From assembly GCA_905220665.1 (NCBI GenBank), contig CAJNAR010000104.1:1-23129 (forward strand): a stretch of DNA of 23,129 nucleotides. Direction: 5' to 3'. Position numbers and translations under genes: made by a program. Source of the stretch: Albugo candida. Its lineage: Eukaryota; Oomycota; Peronosporomycetes; Albuginales; Albuginaceae. Positions within the stretch are counted from its first letter, which is position 1; each line of letters starts with the position of its first letter. The notes beneath the pieces were generated by a model. The model was not told where the DNA came from. It did no database searches and saw only the letters and a list, made by a program, of their open reading frames with translations. Of this stretch, positions 1-10,400 are shown in pieces.

Positions 1-594
1 AGTCTGTTTAGCGTCAGATTGCTCCTTCACTACATTGAAGACGCTATGATCCGGGTCCTTTTCTGCTTCAGGTTGTGATACATCGAAATCCCTGACTTGG
101 CGTTCGACCGCATTTTTTGTAGACTTTGCTTGCGGTGCCTGGGCAATCGAAGCATCTTTTTCATTTGTGACCATAGACGCTTCGCAAATTTTTGCGCTTT
201 TTCCTTTCTTTTGGTTTTTGTTGACTCTCCTTACCATAAGGCTTTGCTGTTCTGATACGTGGTTTGTTTCAGACCTGTTAGATAGAGATTTCTTCGCTTC
301 ATTTCTTGAACATGATGCAACTTTGTCCATCTGATCCGGCTCATGTGTTCCGTCTGTAAGTTGTGTCATCTTTCCATCCGTAGCATCTACTCCTTCGTCT
401 ACCTTTGCCAGTTTCTGTGTCTTTTTGTTCTTCTTCTTCTTTTTTGGCACTATTGTGGCATCCAATTTCAGACATATGCTTTTCTCCCTACTGTTTCTAC
501 TACTGTCTAGTAAAACTGCTGATGTTTTTACTTGGGATTCTGATGGTTGTTTGTTGACGATAATGTCAACATCCCTATTGTCTCTTCCATTCAC
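1..594 (-). other. Non-repetitive coding flank of the array
   Basis: This stretch does not match the 324-bp unit at DNA level but is stop-free in the array's frame for 198 codons. It holds one Lys-rich run at about 415-447 and a second basic patch (MVRRVNKNQKKGKSAK, about 190-237). I see no other gene, no stop, no polyadenylation context that I would trust, and no clear splice pair. It is described as part of the CDS at 1-1194. Confidence 0.6.
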
Positions 595-1194
595 ATCGTG
601 CTTCGTTTCCACAGTTGTCAGTCGAAGAGTGTCAGGCTGCGCCAGATGACCAATTTCTTGAGGAACGGTTTGGACCGTATCTTGTGATGAAAATACAACC
701 ACTTCGTCGATCTCATTAGGCTTGACTGATTCATGGATGATTTCGGTCACCTCCACCTCTGTGACTTTCACTTCCTCCACATCAGGTCGAATCTCCTCTT
801 CAATCTCCTTCGTCGTTTTCTTTGGCTTCTTGGTCTTCTTTTTCTTCTTCTTAGACACTACTGTCTCTTCCATAGTCGAGGTAGGCATCTTTTGAATATC
901 GCTGTCACTATCGCTATAATCGTGCTTCGTTTCCACAGTTGTCAGTCGAAGAGTGTCAGGCTGCGCCAGATGACCAATTTCTTGAGGAACGGTTTGGACC
1001 GTATCTTGTGATGAAAATACAACCACTTCGTCGATCTCATTAGGCTTGACTGATTCATGGATGATTTCGGTCACCTCCACCTCTGCGACTTTCACTTCCT
1101 CCACATCAGGTCGAATCTCCTCTTCAATCTCCTTCGTCGTTTTCTTTGGCTTCTTGGTCTTCTTTTTCTTCTTCTTAGACAGCTCTGTCTCTTC
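1..1194 (-). CDS. Giant repeat protein, C-terminal-ward segment with unique flank (partial)
   Basis: The minus-strand frame with codons on positions 1-3, 4-6 and so on is open from the left edge to 1194. Reading N to C, it holds nearly two repeat units (1194 down to about 595), then 198 codons of non-repetitive sequence. The unique part begins right after TKHD and reads VNGRDNRDVDIIV. It carries a Lys run PKKKKKNKKTQK (about 415-447) and is rich in Lys, Ser, Asp, Gln and Asn, with no recognisable domain, signal peptide or membrane segment. About 200 stop-free codons joined in frame to the array argue for real coding sequence. The Lys run looks like a diverged relative of the repeat's Lys block. 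No stop codon is reached, so the C-terminus lies further left. The upstream end is a one-base deletion at 1194/1195 (CTTCATAG instead of CTTCCATAG). Function unknown. Confidence 0.75.
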
Positions 1195-1196
1195 AT

Positions 1197-1582
1197 AGTC
1201 GAGGTAGGCATCTTTTGAATATCGCTGTCACTATCGCTATAATCGTGCTTCGTTTCCACAGTTGTCAGTCGAAGAGTGTCAGGCTGCGCCAGATGACCAA
1301 TTTCTTGAGGAACGGTTTGGACCGTGTCTTGTGATGAAAATACAACCACTTCGTCGATCTCATTAGGCTTGACTGATTCATGGATGATTTCGGTCACCTC
1401 CACCTCTGTGACTTTCACTTCCTCCACATCAGGTCGAATCTCCTCTTCAATCTCCTTCGTCGTTTTGTTTGGCTTCTTGGTCTTCTTTTTCTTCTTCTTA
1501 GACACTACTGTCTCTTCCATAGTCGAGGTGGGCATCTTTTGAATATCGCTGTCACTGTCGGTATAATCGCGCATCATTTCCA
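1197..1582 (-). CDS. Giant repeat protein, short in-frame segment (about 1.2 units)
   Basis: This is one open stretch of the repeat frame between two breaks: the one-base deletion at 1194/1195 downstream and a 16-bp deletion at 1582/1583 upstream. Its most N-terminal unit is unusual. It reads RDYTDSD instead of HDYSDSD, has PNKTT in the Lys block, and has CATCAT where other units have CTTCGT, which changes Thr-Lys to Met-Met. It is not an independent gene; an ATG-like start here arises only from those substitutions. It belongs with the flanking segments as part of the same long protein if the indels are not real. Confidence 0.6.
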
Positions 1583-2281
1583 AGTGTCAGGCTGCGCCAG
1601 ATGACCAATTTCTTGAGGAACGGTTTGGACCGTATCTTGTGATGAAAATACAACCACTTCGTCGATCTCATTAGGCTTGACTGATTCATGGATGATTTCG
1701 GTCACCTCCACCTCTGTGACTTTCACTTCCTCCACATCAGGTCGAATCTCCTCTTCAATCTCCTTCGTCGTTTTCTTTGGCTTCTTGGTCTTCTTTTTCT
1801 TCTTCTTAGACACTACTGTCTCTTCCATAGTCGAGGTAGGCATCTTTTGAATATCGCTGTCACTATCGCTATAATCGTGCTTCGTTTCCACAGTTGTCAG
1901 TCGAAGAGTGTCAGGCTGCGCCAGATGACCAATTTCTTGAGGAACGGTTTGGACCGTGTCTTGTGATGAAAATACAACCACTTCGTCGATCTCATTAGGC
2001 TTGACTGATTCATGGATGATTTCGGTCACCTCCACCTCTGTGACTTTCACTTCCTCCACATCAGGTCGAATCTCCTCTTCAATCTCCTTCGTCGTTTTCT
2101 TTGGCTTCTTGGTCTTCTTTTTCTTCTTCTTAGACACTACTGTCTCTTCCATAGTCGAGGTAGGCATCTTTTGAATATCGCTGTCACTATCGCTATAATC
2201 GTGCTTCGTTTCCACAGTTGTCAGTCGAAGAGTGTCAGGCTGCGCCAGATGACCAATTTCTTGAGGAACGGTTTGGACCGT
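1583..2281 (-). CDS. Giant repeat protein, in-frame segment (about 2.2 units)
   Basis: Open repeat frame between the 16-bp deletion at 1582/1583 and a one-base deletion at 2281/2282 (GACCGTTCTTG in place of GACCGTATCTTG). Units are the common type: HDYSDSDSD, STMEETVVS, six Lys then TKKPKK, VKVTEVEVTEI, KPNEIDE, SSQDTVQ. No internal start is meaningful, because the frame is continuous with its neighbours apart from the indels. Likely an internal piece of the same disordered repeat protein. Confidence 0.62.
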
Positions 2282-2283
2282 TC

Positions 2284-4473
2284 TTGTGATGAAAATACAA
2301 CCACTTCGTCGATCTCATTAGGCTTGACTGATTCATGGATGATTTCGGTCACCTCCACCTCTGTGACTTTCACTTCCTCCACATCAGGTCGAATCTCCTC
2401 TTCAATCTCCTTCGTCGTTTTCTTTGGCTTCTTGGTCTTCTTTTTCTTCTTCTTAGACACTACTGTCTCTTCCATAGTCGAGGTAGGCATCTTTTGAATA
2501 TCGCTGTCACTATCGCTATAATCGTGCTTCGTTTCCACAGTTGTCAGTCGAAGAGTGTCAGGCTGCGCCAGATGACCAATTTCTTGAGGAACGGTTTGGA
2601 CCGTATCTTGTGATGAAAATACAACCACTTCGTCGATCTCATTAGGCTTGACTGATTCATGGATGATTTCGGTCACCTCCACCTCTGTGACTTTCACTTC
2701 CTCCACATCAGGTCGAATCTCCTCTTCAATCTCCTTCGTCGTTTTCTTTGGCTTCTTGGTCTTCTTTTTCTTCTTCTTAGACACTACTGTCTCTTCCATA
2801 GTCGAGGTAGGCATCTTTTGAATATCGCTGTCACTATCGCTATAATCGTGCTTCGTTTCCACAGTTGTCAGTCGAAGAGTGTCAGGCTGCGCCAGATGAC
2901 CAATTTCTTGAGGAACGGTTTGGACCGTGTCTTGTGATGAAAATACAACCACTTCGTCGATCTCATTAGGCTTGACTGATTCATGGATGATTTCGGTCAC
3001 CTCCACCTCTGTGACTTTCACTTCCTCCACATCAGGTCGAATCTCCTCTTCAATCTCCTTCGTCGTTTTCTTTGGCTTCTTGGTCTTCTTTTTCTTCTTC
3101 TTAGACACTACTGTCTCTTCCATAGTCGAGGTAGGCATCTTTTGAATATCGCTGTCACTATCGCTATAATCGTGCTTCGTTTCCACAGTTGTCAGTCGAA
3201 GAGTGTCAGGCTGCGCCAGATGACCAATTTCTTGAGGAACGGTTTGGACCGTGTCTTGTGATGAAAATACAACCACTTCGTCGATCTCATTAGGCTTGAC
3301 TGATTCATGGATGATTTCGGTCACCTCCACCTCTGTGACTTTCACTTCCTCCACATCAGGTCGAATCTCCTCTTCAATCTCCTTCGTCGTTTTCTTTGGC
3401 TTCTTGGTCTTCTTTTTCTTCTTCTTAGACACTACTGTCTCTTCCATAGTCGAGGTAGGCATCTTTTGAATATCGCTGTCACTATCGGGATAATCGCGCT
3501 TCGTTTCCTTAGTTGTCAGTCGAAGAGTGTCAGGCTGCGCCAGATGACCAATTTCTTGAGGAACGGTTTGGACCGTGTCTTGTGATGAAAATACAACCAC
3601 TTCGTCGATCTCATTAGGCTTGACTGATTCATGGATGATTTCGGTCACCTCCACCTCTGTGACTTTCACTTCCTCCACATCAGGTCGAATCTCCTCTTCA
3701 ATCTCCTTCGTCGTTTTCTTTGGCTTCTTGGTCTTCTTTTTCTTCTTCTTAGACAGCTCTGTCTCTTCCATAGTCGAGGTAGGCATCTTTTGAATATCGC
3801 TGTCACTATCGCTATAATCGTGCTTCGTTTCCACAGTTGTCAGTCGAAGAGTGTCAGGCTGCGCCAGATGACCAATTTCTTGAGGAACGGTTTGGACCGT
3901 GTCTTGTGATGAAAATACAACCACTTCGTCGATCTCATTAGGCTTGACTGATTCATGGATGATTTCGGTCACCTCCACCTCTGTGACTTTCACTTCCTCC
4001 ACATCAGGTCGAATCTCCTCTTCAATCTCCTTCGTCGTTTTGTTTGGCTTCTTGGTCTTCTTTTTCTTCTTCTTAGACACTACTGTCTCTTCCATAGTCG
4101 AGGTAGGCATCTTTTGAATATCGCTGTCACTATCGCTATAATCGTGCTTCGTTTCTACACTTGTGAGTCGAAGAGTGTCAGGCTGCGCCAGATGACCAAT
4201 TTCTTGAGGAACGGTTTGGACCGTGTCTTGTGATGAAAATACAACCACTTCGTCGATCTCATTAGGCTTGACTGATTCATGGATGATTTCGGTCACCTCC
4301 ACCTCTGTGACTTTCACTTCCTCCACATCAGGTCGAATCTCCTCTTCAATCTCCTTCGTCGTTTTGTTTGGCTTCTTGGTCTTCTTTTTCTTCTTCTTAG
4401 ACACTACTGTCTCTTCCATAGTCGAGGTAGGCATCTTTTGAATATCGCTGTCACTGTCGGTATAATCGCGCTT
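2284..4473 (-). CDS. Giant repeat protein, in-frame segment (about 6.8 units)
   Basis: 730 codons of uninterrupted repeat frame, ended on the C-terminal side by the deletion at 2281/2282. On the N-terminal side it ends at a one-base loss at about 4474 (CGCGCTTTTTTCC in place of CGCGCTTCGTTTCC). Going from right to left, units shift from PNKTT with TSV linkers, through one ELS unit (about 3755) and one TKETKRDYP unit (about 3487-3512), to common VVS/PKK units. The composition is the Glu/Lys/Val/Thr-rich disordered pattern with one Tyr and one Phe per unit. No catalytic motif or known fold is seen. Confidence 0.7.
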
Positions 4474-4475
4474 TT

Positions 4476-7403
4476 TTCCACAGTTGTCAGTCGAAGAGTG
4501 TCAGGCTGCGCCAGATGACCAATATCTTGAGGAACGGTTTGGACCGTATCTTGTGATGAAAATACAACCACTTCGTCGATTTCGTCGGGCTTGACTGATT
4601 CATGGATGATTTCGGTCACCTCCACCTCTGTGACTTTCACTTCCTCCACATCAGGTCGAATCTCCTCTTCAATCTCCTTCGTCGTTTTCTTTGGCTTCTT
4701 GGTCTTCTTTTTCTTCTTCTTAGACACTACTGTCTCTTCCATAGTCGAGGTAGGCATCTTTTGAATATCGCTGTCACTATCGCTATAATCGTGCTTCGTT
4801 TCCACAGTTGTCAGTCGAAGAGTGTCAGGCTGCGCCAGATGACCAATTTCTTGAGGAACGGTTTGGACCGTGTCTTGTGATGAAAATACAACCACTTCGT
4901 CGATCTCATTAGGCTTGACTGATTCATGGATGATTTCGGTCACCTCCACCTCTGTGACTTTCACTTCCTCCACATCAGGTCGAATCTCCTCTTCAATCTC
5001 CTTCGTCGTTTTCTTTGGCTTCTTGGTCTTCTTTTTCTTCTTCTTAGACACTACTGTCTCTTCCATAGTCGAGGTAGGCATCTTTTGAATATCGCTGTCA
5101 CTATCGCTATAATCGTGCTTCGTTTCCACAGTTGTCAGTCGAAGAGTGTCAGGCTGCGCCAGATGACCAATTTCTTGAGGAACGGTTTGGACCGTGTCTT
5201 GTGATGAAAATACAACCACTTCGTCGATCTCATTAGGCTTGACTGATTCATGGATGATTTCGGTCACCTCCACCTCTGTGACTTTCACTTCCTCCACATC
5301 AGGTCGAATCTCCTCTTCAATCTCCTTCGTCGTTTTCTTTGGCTTCTTGGTCTTCTTTTTCTTCTTCTTAGACACTACTGTCTCTTCCATAGTCGAGGTA
5401 GGCATCTTTTGAATATCGCTGTCACTATCGCTATAATCGTGCTTCGTTTCCACAGTTGTCAGTCGAAGAGTGTCAGGCTGCGCCAGATGACCAATTTCTT
5501 GAGGAACGGTTTGGACCGTGTCTTGTGATGAAAATACAACCACTTCGTCGATCTCATTAGGCTTGACTGATTCATGGATGATTTCGGTCACCTCCACCTC
5601 TGTGACTTTCACTTCCTCCACATCAGGTCGAATCTCCTCTTCAATCTCCTTCGTCGTTTTCTTTGGCTTCTTGGTCTTCTTTTTCTTCTTCTTAGACACT
5701 ACTGTCTCTTCCATAGTCGAGGTAGGCATCTTTTGAATATCGCTGTCACTATCGCTATAATCGTGCTTCGTTTCCACAGTTGTCAGTCGAAGAGTGTCAG
5801 GCTGCGCCAGATGACTAATTTCTTGAGGAACGGTTTGGACCGTGTCTTGTGATGAAAATACAACCACTTCGTCGATCTCATTAGGCTTGACTGATTCATG
5901 GATGATTTCGGTCACCTCCACCTCTGTGACTTTCACTTCCTCCACATCAGGTCGAATCTCCTCTTCAATCTCCTTCGTCGTTTTCTTTGGCTTCTTGGTC
6001 TTCTTTTTCTTCTTCTTAGACACTACTGTCTCTTCCATAGTCGAGGTAGGCATCTTTTGAATATCGCTGTCACTATCGCTATAATCGTGCTTCGTTTCCA
6101 CAGTTGTCAGTCGAAGAGTGTCAGGCTGCGCCAGATGACCAATTTCTTGAGGAACGGTTTGGACCGTGTCTTGTGATGAAAATACAACCACTTCGTCGAT
6201 CTCATTAGGCTTGACTGATTCATGGATGATTTCGGTCACCTCCACCTCTGTGACTTTCACTTCCTCCACATCAGGTCGAATCTCCTCTTCAATCTCCTTC
6301 GTCGTTTTCTTTGGCTTCTTGGTCTTCTTTTTCTTCTTCTTAGACACTACTGTCTCTTCCATAGTCGAGGTAGGCATCTTTTGAATATCGCTGTCACTAT
6401 CGCTATAATCGTGCTTCGTTTCCACAGTTGTCAGTCGAAGAGTGTCAGGCTGCGCCAGATGACCAATTTCTTGAGGAACGGTTTGGACCGTATCTTCTGA
6501 TGAAAATACAACCACTTCGTCGATCTCATTAGGCTTGACTGATTCATGGATGATTTCGGTCACCTCCACCTCTGTGACTTTCACTTCCTCCACATCAGGT
6601 CGAATCTCCTCTTCAATCTCCTTCGTCGTTTTGTTTGGCTTCTTGGTCTTCTTTTTCTTCTTCTTAGACACTACTGTCTCTTCCATAGTCGAGGTAGGCA
6701 TCTTTTGAATATCGCTGTCACTGTCGGGATAATCGCGCTTCGTTTCCTTAGTTGTCAGTCGAAGAGTGTCAGGCTGCGCCAGATGACCAATTTCTTGAGG
6801 AACGGTTTGGACCGTGTCTTGTGATGAAAATACAACCACTTCGTCGATCTCATTAGGCTTGACTGATTCATGGATGATTTCGGTCACCTCCACCTCTGTG
6901 ACTTTCACTTCCTCCACATCAGGTCGAATCTCCTCTTCAATCTCCTTCGTCGTTTTGTTTGGCTTCTTGGTCTTCTTTTTCTTCTTCTTAGACACTACTG
7001 TCTCTTCCATAGTCGAGGTAGGCATCTTTTGAATATCGCTGTCACTATCGCTATAATCGTGCTTTGTTTCTACACTTGTGAGTCGAAGAGTGTCAGGTTG
7101 CGCCAGATGACCAATATCTTGAGGAACGGTTTGGACCGTATCTTGTGATGAAAATACAACCACTTCGTCGATTTCGTCGGGCTTGACTGATTCATGGATG
7201 ATTTCGGTCACCTCCACCTCTGTGACTTTCACTTCCTCCACATCAGGTCGAATCTCCTCTTCAATCTCCTTCGTCGTTTTCTTTGGCTTCTTGGTCTTCT
7301 TTTTCTTCTTCTTAGACACTACTGTCTCTTCCATAGTCGAGGTAGGCATCTTTTGAATATCGCTGTCACTATCGCTATAATCGTGCTTCGTTTCCACAGT
7401 TGT
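4476..7403 (-). CDS. Giant repeat protein, in-frame segment (about 9 units)
   Basis: 976 codons of open repeat frame between the one-base loss at about 4474 and an 11-bp insertion at 7404-7414. It contains the most uniform run of the array (about 4602-6480), where successive units match apart from single changes such as Gly to Ser in EIGHL at 5816. The N-terminal units are more varied: KPDEIDE, QDIGHL, TSV linkers and PNKTT. Upstream continuity with the next segment is broken only by the 11-bp insertion. Function is unknown; a structural spacer or scaffold region is the best guess. Confidence 0.72.
4602..6480 (-). repeat. Homogenised run of near-identical units
   Basis: Units anchored at 4602, 4926, 5250, 5574, 5898 and 6222 are all exactly 324 bp apart and of one type (VVS, STM, PKK, KPN, SSQD, HDYS). 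The only difference I found is at 5816 (GACTAAT for GACCAAT, Gly to Ser). Neighbouring stretches on both sides mix several variant types, so this block looks like a local recent expansion or conversion tract. Confidence 0.8.
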
Positions 7404-7414
7404 CCGACACTTGT

Positions 7415-10400
7415 CAGTCGAAGAGTGTCAGGCTGCGCCAGATGACCAATTTCTTGAGGAACGGTTTGGACCGTATCTTCTGATGAAAATACAACCACTT
7501 CGTCGATCTCATTAGGCTTGACTGATTCATGGATGATTTCGGTCACCTCCACCTCTGTGACTTTCACTTCCTCCACATCAGGTCGAATCTCCTCTTCAAT
7601 CTCCTTCGTCGTTTTCTTTGGCTTCTTGGTCTTCTTTTTCTTCTTCTTAGACACTACTGTCTCTTCCATAGTCGAGGTAGGCATCTTTTGAATATCGCTG
7701 TCACTATCGCTATAATCGTGCTTTGTTTCTACACTTGTGAGTCGAAGAGTGTCAGGTTGCGCCAGATGACCAATATCTTGAGGAACGGTTTGGACCGTAT
7801 CTTGTGATGAAAATACAACCACTTCGTCGATTTCGTCGGGCTTGACTGATTCATGGATGATTTCGGTCACCTCCACCTCTGTGACTTTCACTTCCTCCAC
7901 ATCAGGTCGAATCTCCTCTTCAATCTCCTTCGTCGTTTTGTTTGGCTTCTTGGTCTTCTTTTTCTTCTTCTTAGACACTACTGTCTCTTCCATAGTCGAG
8001 GTGGGCATCTTTTGAATATCGCTGTCACTATCGCTATAATCGTGCTTTGTTTCTACACTTGTGAGTCGAAGAGTGTCAGGCTGCGCCAGATGACCAATTT
8101 CTTGAGGAACGGTTTGGACCGTATCTTGTGATGAAAATACAACCACTTCGTCGATCTCATTAGGCTTGACTGATTCATGGATGATTTCGGTCACCTCCAC
8201 CTCTGTGACTTTCACTTCCTCCACATCAGGTCGAATCTCCTCTTCAATCTCCTTCGTCGTTTTCTTTGGCTTCTTGGTCTTCTTTTTCTTCTTCTTAGAC
8301 ACTACTGTCTCTTCCATAGTCGAGGTAGGCATCTTTTGAATATCGCTGTCACTATCGCTATAATCGTGCTTCGTTTCCACAGTTGTCAGTCGAAGAGTGT
8401 CAGGCTGCGCCAGATGACCAATTTCTTGAGGAACGGTTTGGACCGTGTCTTCTGATGAAAATACAACCACTTCGTCGATCTCATTAGGCTTGACTGATTC
8501 ATGGATGATTTCGGTCACCTCCACCTCTGTGACTTTCACTTCCTCCACATCAGGTCGAATCTCCTCTTCAATCTCCTTCGTCGTTTTGTTTGGCTTCTTG
8601 GTCTTCTTTTTCTTCTTCTTAGACACTACTGTCTCTTCCATAGTCGAGGTGGGCATCTTTTGAATATCGCTGTCACTGTCGGTATAATCGTGCTTCGTTT
8701 CCACAGTTGTCAGTCGAAGAGTGTCAGGCTGCGCCAGATGACCAATTTCTTGAGGAACGGTTTGGACCGTGTCTTGTGATGAAAATACAACCACTTCGTC
8801 GATTTCGTCGGGCTTGACTGATTCATGGATGATTTCGGTCACCTCCACCTCTGTGACTTTCACTTCCTCCACATCAGGTCGAATCTCCTCTTCAATCTCC
8901 TTCGTCGTTTTCTTTGGCTTCTTGGTCTTCTTTTTCTTCTTCTTAGACACTACTGTCTCTTCCATAGTCGAGGTAGGCATCTTTTGAATATCGCTGTCAC
9001 TATCGCTATAATCGTGCTTCGTTTCCACAGTTGTCAGTCGAAGAGTGTCAGGCTGCGCCAGATGACCAATTTCTTGAGGAACGGTTTGGACCGTGTCTTG
9101 TGATGAAAATACAACCACTTCGTCGATTTCGTCGGGCTTGACTGATTCATGGATGATTTCGGTCACCTCCACCTCTGCGACTTTCACTTCCTCCACATCA
9201 GGTCGAATCTCCTCTTCAATCTCCTTCGTCGTTTTCTTTGGCTTCTTGGTCTTCTTTTTCTTCTTCTTAGACACTACTGTCTCTTCCATAGTCGAGGTAG
9301 GCATCTTTTGAATATCGCTGTCACTATCGCTATAATCGTGCTTCGTTTCCACAGTTGTCAGTCGAAGAGTGTCAGGCTGCGCCAGATGACCAATTTCTTG
9401 AGGAACGGTTTGGACCGTGTCTTGTGATGAAAATACAACCACTTCGTCGATTTCGTCGGGCTTGACTGATTCATGGATGATTTCGGTCACCTCCACCTCT
9501 GTGACTTTCACTTCCTCCACATCAGGTCGAATCTCCTCTTCAATCTCCTTCGTCGTTTTGTTTGGCTTCTTGGTCTTCTTTTTCTTCTTTTTAGACAGCT
9601 CTGTCTCTTCCATAGTCGAGGTAGGCATCTTTTGAATATCGCTGTCACTATCGCTATAATCGTGCTTCGTTTCCACAGTTGTCATTCGAGGACTGTCAGG
9701 CTGCGCCAGATGACCAATTTCTTGAGGAACGGTTTGGACCGTATCTTGTGATGAAAATACAACCACTTCGTCGATCTCATTAGGCTTGACTGATTCATGG
9801 ATGATTTCGGTCACCTCCACCTCTGTGACTTTCACTTCCTCCACATCAGGTCGAATCTCCTCTTCAATCTCCTTCGTCGTTTTCTTTGGCTTCTTGGTCT
9901 TCTTTTTCTTCTTCTTAGACAGCTCTGTCTCTTCAATAGTCGAGGTAGGCATCTTTTGAATATCGCTGTCACTATCGCTATAATCGTGCTTCGTTTCCAC
10001 AGTTGTCATTCGAAGACTGTCAGGCTGCGCCAGATGACCAATTTCTTGAGGAACGGTTTGGACCTTATCTTCTGATGAAAATACAACCACTTCGTCGATC
10101 TCATTAGGCTTGACTGATTCATGGATGATTTCGGTCACCTCCACCTCTGCGACTTTCACTTCCTCCACATCAGGTCGAATCTCCTCTTCAATCTCCTTCG
10201 TCGTTTTGTTTGGCTTCTTGGTCTTCTTTTTCTTCTTCTTAGACACTACTGTCTCTTCCATAGTCGAGGTAGGCATCTTTTGAATATCGCTGTCACTATC
10301 GCTATAATCGTGCTTCGTTTCCACAGTTGTCATTCGAAGACTGTCAGGCTGCGCCAGATGACCAATTTCTTGAGGAACGGTTTGGACCTTATCTTCTGAT

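Noticed and set aside
425..649. Short plus-strand frame beginning with a Phe-rich run, resembling a signal peptide.
   Set aside because: The Phe run is the complement of the Lys-codon run in the minus-strand flank; there is no supporting context.
2270..2283. Short inverted repeat ACGGT-TTGG-ACCGT in each unit, considered as a hairpin or terminator.
   Set aside because: The five-base stem is too short, it is disrupted in the units with CCTTATC, and no T-run follows in a suitable position.
2012..2497. Plus-strand open frames, including a 161-codon one here and 92- and 72-codon ones in nearly every unit (starting MDDFGHLHLC or MSCDENTTT).
   Set aside because: They are antisense shadows of the minus-strand repeat, recur with the 324-bp period, stop within each unit, and extend here only because of the one-base deletion at 2281/2282.
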